Shown here piece by piece: positions 56,960-64,000 of a stretch of DNA of 64,000 nucleotides. The first letter of the stretch is position 1. Each line of letters begins with the position of its first letter. The stretch comes from Hyperoplus lanceolatus (lineage: Eukaryota; Chordata; Actinopteri; Uranoscopiformes; Ammodytidae). The stretch lies in the NCBI GenBank assembly GCA_026929865.2, contig CM049404.1:13476501-13540500 (forward strand). The letters are read 5' to 3'. The notes below the pieces were generated by a model. It saw only the letters and a program-made list of their open reading frames with translations, was not told where the DNA came from and ran no database searches. The translations under genes were made by a program, and so were the position numbers.

Positions 56960-59316
56960 TTCAAGTGGCAAAGCCCTCTACCAATGTAGTAATTAGGATT
57001 CGTGTCCCAGAGGAGCAAAGGAACAAGTAGTGTTACTTTATTGTAGAGCAGCAAAGTCTGTAGAGGGAGGAGATCAGGGTGGATGAATGGGTCAACAAAA
57101 CGCTGGACACGTGTGTGACATTGCTGTTTGTTTCCTGTTTCCCACTGACAATCAACTCTAACACTAACCAATTGTTTTTGTGCTCAAACTTAACCGAACT
57201 TCAGTTCGGAAGATTTACTGTATTATATATGAAACTGCGATGTCCTCCCAAACTCTAGATGCTGGATTTTGATGATTCATTTGTGCTCCAAAAAAGAGAT
57301 TTCTTGGGTGTGTATATGCTCACTGGACTTTGAACAGGGTTTTTACAGCATCCTTTGATGGGATGAATGTTGTCATGTCTGTATCATTTCATGAAAGATA
57401 TGTTTGAGAACTTTTGGAAAAACCTTAACTAGCTGAATTTAGTCATTAAATTATAGCAATACTGTAAGTTAAACAGAACAGATATACAGAGGGATAGTTA
57501 ATTTCCATAGGCCATCAAGTTAAAGTAGTTTGCATGTGGATTTCCCAAGGAAGCTGTAATCATCCCAAACAAAACCAACGGAATACCTCCAATTTATGAA
57601 ATGGAGGGGTGCCCAGTTATTTGCCCGATGAAACACCTTCTTCAGCACCTAGTGCTGCTGAAAATTAAAGAAGAGAAGGAACACATAAGGTTTTGTTCTC
57701 TAAATGTATATCTGAACTCTCTAAAGCCTATTTGAAAAAAAACATATTTCAAACTGAAGGCTAATTAGGCATAAAAGTTCTGATGATTTATTGATTAATC
57801 AAACTCAACAAATGACACATTTTCACCTGTACATAGAACAGGGCATACTGCTACTGCATACACATGACACTGACAACAGTTCACAGAATATTTCCTGGCA
57901 GAAAATAGCTATATTCTCACAGGTGGGTTTGACTTTCTAACCAAACCAACAGGGATAGGAGTATGGAAGTGTATGAGACTGTATACATTGAGGAGGTGAT
58001 CTATCAATATCTTGGCATTGGAGAGTTTTCCAGGAAAAAAATATTTCACACCTTAACTAATAAACTTTCAAGACATTGGGTTTGAAAAAGATCCCCTGCC
58101 AGGCATCACAAATACAAATACTGATACTGTATACGTGTTGCGAGATAGTGATAGGTTCATAGTTTTCAACAAATTCCATAGACTGTCAAGAGGAAGACAG
58201 CATCAGTTGTTTAAGCAAGGGCTTACAAATACAACACATGTTTGAGTTCAAGTGACAAAGCCCTAGCAGCTGTCGTTATGAAGGGAGCACATGAGTATGT
58301 CAGGTGACTTTAAAGGGAGGGGAAAAGTCTGCATGTGAGAGTTAAGTCAAGTAAACACCTGACTTTAACACAGGAGACAGCCGTGTTTTATGTTTCCAAC
58401 TAACAGTCAACAGCATCTTTTTTTAAGTAAGACAATGATCATTTCATAACTTGAACCACATTGTTTTACTTTAAGCATAAGCTTACCTCAGTTCTCATTT
58501 TAACCCAAGCCATGATCCTTCCCTATACCTAAAAAATTTTTTTTTTGTGCCTAAATTTAACCAAACCGAGCCAAACCCTTATAGTGCTGTCTATTTATTT
58601 TGGGATTTCTTTCGAAGGCACAGACTAATTATGTTAAACGGTTGTACATGTCATTCTACAGAGAGGATAGAAACAATACTTTTTTCTTCTATCTGTTGGA
58701 AATGTTTCTGTTAAATTGTTGCTTTCCATTAATTATAATTTGAACTTCATCAAAAAAGAGAAACATATTCTTACAGTGAGCATAATTAGACTCACAAAAC
58801 ATAAGAAATAAATCAATAAATATCCCAAATATGTTCAAAAGTTTGCATCTTTTTGTTATCAGTATAACCCAAAAACATGTCCAGGTGTATACTGTAGGCT
58901 TCCTAATTTTAATGATTTCTCAAGGCCTTAACCAGCAAAAGGCCCTTTAAGATTGCTAGCTCCACCAGAATTGTAAGTTTCTCTCTGATAATGGTAGCAA
59001 TGGGATTTTCCGCAATTCTAAATTATACAAAATATTTATGTAATGTGTGGATTGAATGATTGAGTACTTTTCTTTCAAAATATACAACATATGTTAGTGT
59101 CATTTAAAAAAAATTAAACAAATTACTTTTTCCATTATCACAGTATTTCAGTCTAAGTATAGTGTATGACTTTTTAAATAACCACACCCACAAAGCACGG
59201 GTGCCTTTTAAACTATGGTATACAATCTAACTTACCTCAAATAACATGTGGGAGTTTGTGTGTTGATGGTTAAAATGTTTTAAAAGAATAGTAAATGTGA
59301 CCCTGTATTCAAAAGA
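56960..59316. other. No gene seen; weak internal duplication
   Basis: About 56957-57210 and 58240-58570 resemble each other (GTTCAAGTGGCAAAGCCCT versus GTTCAAGTGACAAAGCCCT; TTTCCCACTGACAATCAAC versus TTTCCAACTAACAGTCAAC), consistent with an old repeat family. Confidence 0.45.
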
Positions 59317-60187
59317 TACACTCTACAAAAATATAAACGCAACACTTTTGTTTTTGCTCCCATTTTTCATGAGATGGACTTAAAGATCTAAAATTCATTT
59401 CAGATACACAATTGTACCATTTCTCTCAAACATTGTTCACAAATCTGACTAAATGTGTGATAGTGAGCACTTCTGCTTTGCTGAGATAATCCATCCCACC
59501 TCACAGGTGTGCCACATCAAGATGCTGATCTGACATCATGATTAGTGCACAGGTGTGCCTTAGACTGTCCACAATAAAAGGCCACCCTGAAATGTGCAGT
59601 TTTGTCTCACAGCAAAATGCCACAGATGCCACAAGCATTGAGGGAGTGTGCAATTGGCATGCTGACAGCAGGAATGTCAACCAGATCTGTTGCTCGTGCA
59701 TTGAATGTTCATTTCTCCACCATAAGCCGTCTCCAGCAACTTCGCACAGCCATTGAAGAGGAGTGGACCAACATTCTACAGGCCACAATTGACAATCTGA
59801 TAAACTCTATGCGAAGAAGATGTGTTGCACTGCATGAGGCAAATGGTGGTCACACCAGATACTGACTGGTTCTGAGTCCCCAGACCCCCAATACAACAAC
59901 AAAAATGCACATTTCAGAGTAGCCTTTTATTGTGGACAGTCTAAGGCACACCTGTGCACTAATCATGATGTCAGATCAGCATCTTGATGTGGCACACCTG
60001 TGAGGTGGGATGGATTATCTCAGCAAAGCAGAAGTGCTCACTATCACACATTTAGACAGATTTGTGAACAATGTTTGAGAGAAATGGTACAATTGTGTAT
60101 CTGGAATGAATTTTAGATCTTTAAGTCCATCTCATGAAAAATGGGAGCAAAAACAAAAGTGTTGCTTTTATATTTTTGTTGAGTGTA
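59317..60187 (+). mobile_element. Tc1/mariner-like nonautonomous copy
   Basis: TA-flanked with the family inverted ends. The plus-strand remnant at 59602-59865 keeps the helix-turn-helix and C-terminal tail with the same core deletion as the 16.4-kb copy, with an Arg-to-Cys change (ALRECAIGML). Confidence 0.9.
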
Positions 60188-60204
60188 GTTATCTCCACAT
60201 TTAA

Positions 60205-60226
60205 TACACTCAACAAAAATATAGCC
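60205..60226 (+). repeat. Solo Tc1 end fragment
   Basis: ACACTCAACAAAAATATA matches the left end of the Tc1-like family but nothing further follows. It lies 18 bases past a complete copy. Confidence 0.7.
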
Positions 60227-60481
60227 CCCCATCCAAAAAGGAACTTTAAAAAGTTACAACTGTAAGGTCAGTTGTCTGTTTTATTCAAATAAGCAGTTGT
60301 TTATTTCTGTAGTGCGTATTGGCATCTTTGAGCAAAATACACCCAAAATTTTCGCCGCGCCTCCTCCACACCTGGGCGGTGCTATGTGAATAAATATAAG
60401 TGATTTGATACAAGTAGCTCTTGGCCATTTTAATTTTTTCAAAGTAGCTCTCAGTTGAAAAAAGGTTGGAGACCCCTAATG

Positions 60482-60692
60482 TGTATGCGCCTACAATGGC
60501 GGAGCATGCCTGTTTTGATGGTTTCTATCCTGTTTTATCACACTTACTTATCTGAGATGATGCTAGATAACTCGATGCTTGAAGACCGCAGTGCATTAAT
60601 GTGGTGACGTAGGGACGAGGGAAGGGACTGCTAACTGCAGTCAGTGACAGGAAGTTAGCTAAACTGACCATTCCGCTTACTGAACCTTTAAT
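60482..60692. repeat. Truncated copy of the 5.8-kb TTAA MITE
   Basis: Matches 6010-6236, including TGTATGCGCCTACAATGG-type sequence, GATGATGCTAGATAACTCG and the right TTTAA end. The left half is absent. Confidence 0.75.
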
Positions 60693-61962
60693 TGTTATGG
60701 AATTTTTTGTCAAACTTAATACAGTTTTGGTTCATATTGGTATAGACAACCTACTCATATAGCCCTCCTTGTGAGTTACTTTATGACGAAAAGTAATGTT
60801 CCATGTTTGATCACTTAAGAGGAAAACATTTGAATGATTACATGGACATTATTTGTCAATCAATTAATCTTCTGAGATAACTGATTAGTAACCAGAGACA
60901 ATAGTGTCTGTCCACTTCATTGTGTTTTGAGCTATTGTTGTCTCAGGACTGGCTTTAATTTGCCCTACTCAGCCGATGAGTCCCCTGTGATTTCCTCAAC
61001 AATTAGTGAAACTCATTTGCTCAATCTTCTGGTAAACCTAAACCAGTGCAGATACCGTAAATGTCGAGTGGGAGATCGATGATTATGGATTTTACATTTT
61101 TATCTAATCTACTTTTTATTTCAGTTTAGGCAAACTAGGATAGAGGGTTTAAAACTGTGGTATATTTTGAGATTAAAAAAATTATTTGTAGGGGAGAGTG
61201 GCCTAAGTTGTGCCACCCCTTGTTTCTAGAAATTGGAAATGTGACCACATATTTAAGAAGAGCCATCCATTAAACTCATCCTGTAAAGAAGGGAGAAACA
61301 TGGAATAAAATATAAGCACATTTAAGCTAAAAAAATGTTTTTTGCCTTTCAAAGTAAAATTTCCATGATCAAGGTTTTTTGATTACTGTGTCTGAACAAT
61401 TATAGACACGTTTGAAAACATCTGACACATGTTTTAGTGCTTTAGTATGCTACACTTTGAGTCTATACAGTTAGCACAATGTCAGCCCTAAACTGCTGCA
61501 TCATGCCTATTATCCAAAATTATGGGGATGGGGTGATTTGTGCCAGAGGGCCTAGGTGAGTTATAAGTAAGTAAAATGTATTTATAAAAGAACATTTATA
61601 ACAGTTTGCACTGTCCAAAGTGCTTTACATAGTGCATTCAGTAGGTATTTATTAATTAAGGTAAAATAACAATAACCAAAATAAAAGACATAAAGCCCAG
61701 ACATCCACATATGAAAAAAGATAGTTGTGCAGAGGTAAGACAGTTAATTGGGAGGAAAAACCAGGGTGTACAGATGGGTTTTGTGCTGGTGGGCAAGTTG
61801 TGCCACCCCTTGTTTCTAGAAAACCATAGAAGAAATTGGAAATGTGACCACATATTTAAAAAGAGACATCCATTAAACTCATCCTGTAAAGAAGGGAGAA
61901 ACATGGAATAAGATATAAGCACATTTAAGCTAAAAACACTGTTTTTTGCCTTTCAAACCAAG

Positions 61963-62230
61963 GTGTACAGATGGGTTTTGAGTCATGATTTAAAGGCAGA
62001 AATGCCAGGTGGCAGTTGGTTCTACAAGGGCGGAGCAGCTAGTACAAAGTACATTTCTGAGAGTTGTGCCATTGGCATGCCTGTATACGCTGGTCACCAA
62101 AAGAAAGTGATTGTCTACAGTAGCTCAGAAGAGACATCTCAATTCCACTTAACGACACCACTGACAAGAGTTCAGATGGCCAGAAAGATGATGGTGACTT
62201 TGTCATTGTTAGCTTTGCAGGCAAAACCAC
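61963..62230 (+). pseudogene. Decayed copy of the igfn1 acidic cassette exon
   Basis: The plus strand matches the minus strand at 40046-39770 across the upstream repeat (ACAGATGGGTTTTGAG), CTGTATACGCTGGTCACCAA, GAAAGTGATTGTCTACAGTA, GAGTTCAGATGGCCAGAAAG and TTTGTCATTGT. One A is lost before the KKV codons and several bases are lost in the acidic part, so the frame is broken. The donor GTAAGA reads GCAAAA. It is not functional as an exon in this position. Confidence 0.8.
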
Positions 62231-62485
62231 CTAGATCTGCTAGGCCTTGTTTAAGAAAATTGACTTTCAACCTTTGTAAAATATGTTGTCTTGCATTACA
62301 GTTTATGAGATATATATCAATGGCACAATTTACCCCATGGTATTTTCTCCAATGGCACAACTTACAACACACCGGGGGCAAGTTGTGCCACAAGACAACT
62401 TTTTTTCCGAAAGCTATATTTCTTCAACAGTTTATTCCAGATCCAAAGTTTTTATTGCCAGGGATGCACAACACCCTGAAATATA

Positions 62486-63353
62486 TACTCAACAAAAATA
62501 TAAACTTAACACTTTTGTTTTTGCTCCCATTTTTCATGAGATGTACTTAAAGATCTAAAATTCATTCCAGATACACAATTGTACCATTTCTCTCAAACAT
62601 TGTTCACAAATCTGTCTAAATGTGTGATAGTGAGCACTTCTGCTTTGCTGAGATAATCCATCCCACCTCACAGGTGTGCCACATCAAGATGCTGATCTGA
62701 CATCATGATTAGTGCACAGGTGTAACTTAGACTGTCCACAATAAAAGGCCACTCTGAAATGTGCATTTCTTTGCTTTATTGGGGGGCTGGGGACTCAGAA
62801 CCAGTCAGTATCTGGTGTGACCACCATTTGCCTCATGCAGTGCAACACATCTTCTTTGCATAGAGTTTATCAGATTGTCAATTGTGGCCTGTGGAATGTT
62901 GTTCCACTCCTCTTCAATGACTGTGCGGAGTTGCTGGAGACGTCTTATGGTGGAGAAATGAACATTCAATGCACGAGCAACAGATCTGGTTGACATTCCT
63001 GCTGTCAGCATGCCAATTGCATGCTCCCTCAATGCTTGTGGCATCTGTGGCATTTTGCTGTGAGACAAAACTGCACATTTCAGGGTGGCCTTTTATTGTG
63101 GACAGTCTAAGGCACACCTCTGCACTAATCATGATGTCAGATCAGCATCTTGATGTGGCACACCTGTGAGGTGGGATGGATTATCTCAGGAAAGCAGAAG
63201 TGCTCACTATCACACATTTAGACAGATTTGTGAACAATGTTTGAGAGAAATGGTACAATTGTGTATCTGGAATGAATTTTAGATCTTTAAGTCCATCTCA
63301 TGAAAAATGGGAGCAAAAACAAAAGTGTTGCGTTTATATTTTTGTTGAGTGTA
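62486..63353 (-). mobile_element. Tc1/mariner-like nonautonomous copy, nested
   Basis: TA-flanked with family ends. The minus-strand remnant 63068-62805 has the same helix-turn-helix/C-terminal fusion as other copies. It interrupts the right arm of the 61.2-63.4 kb long-TIR element. Confidence 0.9.
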
Positions 63354-64000
63354 TGTATATATTTGAGTTGGAGACTTTACTATCAATGCCTCACTTTAAA
63401 GTCACTGTGAGTAAAAAGTGGCACAATTTAGGCCACTCTCCCCTACACAGATTATGTGAGTACAACAATCTTCAAGCGATTATTGTACATGTTCTCAGTG
63501 GCATGCACAGACATTTTGGGGGACAGGTGCTCATTGCAAAAAAAAGGGCACAATATATTCTATCAATGAATGACCAAATCATTTTAAGGGTACTTGTACA
63601 AAATCCCCCCCTGGCCTAATGACTTTTAATACCCGGCCACACATAGAGTGTTTCTCAAAGGAATTTGGGAGACTGTGTTTGGGACCCTGGACCTTCTAGG
63701 AGGGTCTGGGGGAATGCTCCCCCGGAACAAAAATTTTAACCTTTTAAAGTAAAATTCACCAATCAGGTGCACTTTGAGAAGAAAGCTAAGGCTAAATCAC
63801 CTGTGTCAACGTGGGCTATTTAGTACTATTTTCTGGAATAATTTGGAGACACAGAATTGCCAAAAAGCAGAAAGAAAAAATGTACATGTTTGAAAAAAAA
63901 AAACAGTCAGCTACGGATTTTTTTAAATAATCCCTTATCCCGAATTCTCTCTTTGAAGTCTTCGCTAGGCCCCTGAACTCCGTACTAATAATATCCTATT

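Larger units (their letters stand above)
61189..63445 (+). mobile_element. Long-TIR element, second copy, carrying an igfn1-like exon
   Basis: Left TAGGGGAGAGTGGCCTAAGT and right ATTTAGGCCACTCTCCCCTA are matching inverted ends. The interior holds a 150-base direct duplication (61220-61340 and 61820-61945), a common fish repeat (about 61567-61760), the decayed exon copy (61963-62230), the right-arm block shared with 38.4-38.6 kb, and a nested Tc1 copy (62486-63353). Confidence 0.75.

Noticed and set aside
1-64000. CRISPR arrays, operons, bacterial-type ribosome sites, rRNA or free tRNA genes
   Set aside because: No evenly spaced short repeats or such genes were seen. The only tRNA-like sequence is the head of a SINE, and gene structure is clearly eukaryotic.

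Overview
The window looks like a piece of a teleost (spiny-rayed) fish nuclear genome. It has long introns, AT-rich noncoding DNA, GT/AG exon structure on the minus strand, and a dense load of fish-type repeats: Tc1/mariner, hAT, TTAA-target MITEs, an L1-like LINE and a tRNA-derived SINE. I see no prokaryotic, organellar or viral genes, no CRISPR array and no rRNA or stand-alone tRNA genes.

The main gene is igfn1 (immunoglobulin-like and fibronectin type III domain containing 1), a striated-muscle protein related to the titin/MyBP-C group. It lies on the minus strand from about 41.5 kb down to 2.7 kb. I traced 26 in-frame coding exons by hand, plus one truncated exon copy and a terminal stop exon. 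The phases chain correctly and give about 1,518 codons. Domain order: short basic N-terminus, optional acidic exon, Ig1, IGFN1-type linker helix, a degenerate half Ig, Ig, charged linker with a tandemly repeated exon, Ig, Ig, FN3, FN3, FN3, Ig, FN3, Ig, stop. The minus strand at 1301-1023 holds the first coding exon of a second gene, a predicted type II membrane protein that runs off the left edge, with a GC-rich promoter-like tract upstream.

Layout: 0-1.7 kb, start of the membrane-protein gene; 2.7-5.6 kb, C-terminal igfn1 exons; 5.6-12.9 kb, a repeat-filled intron with MITEs and a perfect-length foldback; 12.9-19.7 kb, middle exons with two Tc1 copies; 20.0-26.5 kb, a hAT-like element carrying a 5.4-kb L1-like LINE and a Tc1 MITE; 26.7-28.1 kb, duplicated linker exons with a SINE; 28.2-31.1 kb, two more TIR elements; 31.4-36.5 kb, N-terminal exons with a 1.3-kb Tc1 copy; 37.7-39.7 kb, a TIR element with nested insertions; 39.8-41.6 kb, 5' exons. 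From 41.6 kb to the end I find no secure gene, only repeats and two weak exon candidates.

The most striking signals are three. A charged linker exon of igfn1 was copied four times, and the array was later split by a transposon carrying a LINE. A long-TIR element at 61.2-63.4 kb holds a decayed inverted copy of a 5' igfn1-like exon, which looks like exon capture. A LINE insertion can be dated relative to its hAT host because an uninterrupted copy of the same hAT family sits at 51.5-52.4 kb. All calls come from reading the sequence; no database search was run.
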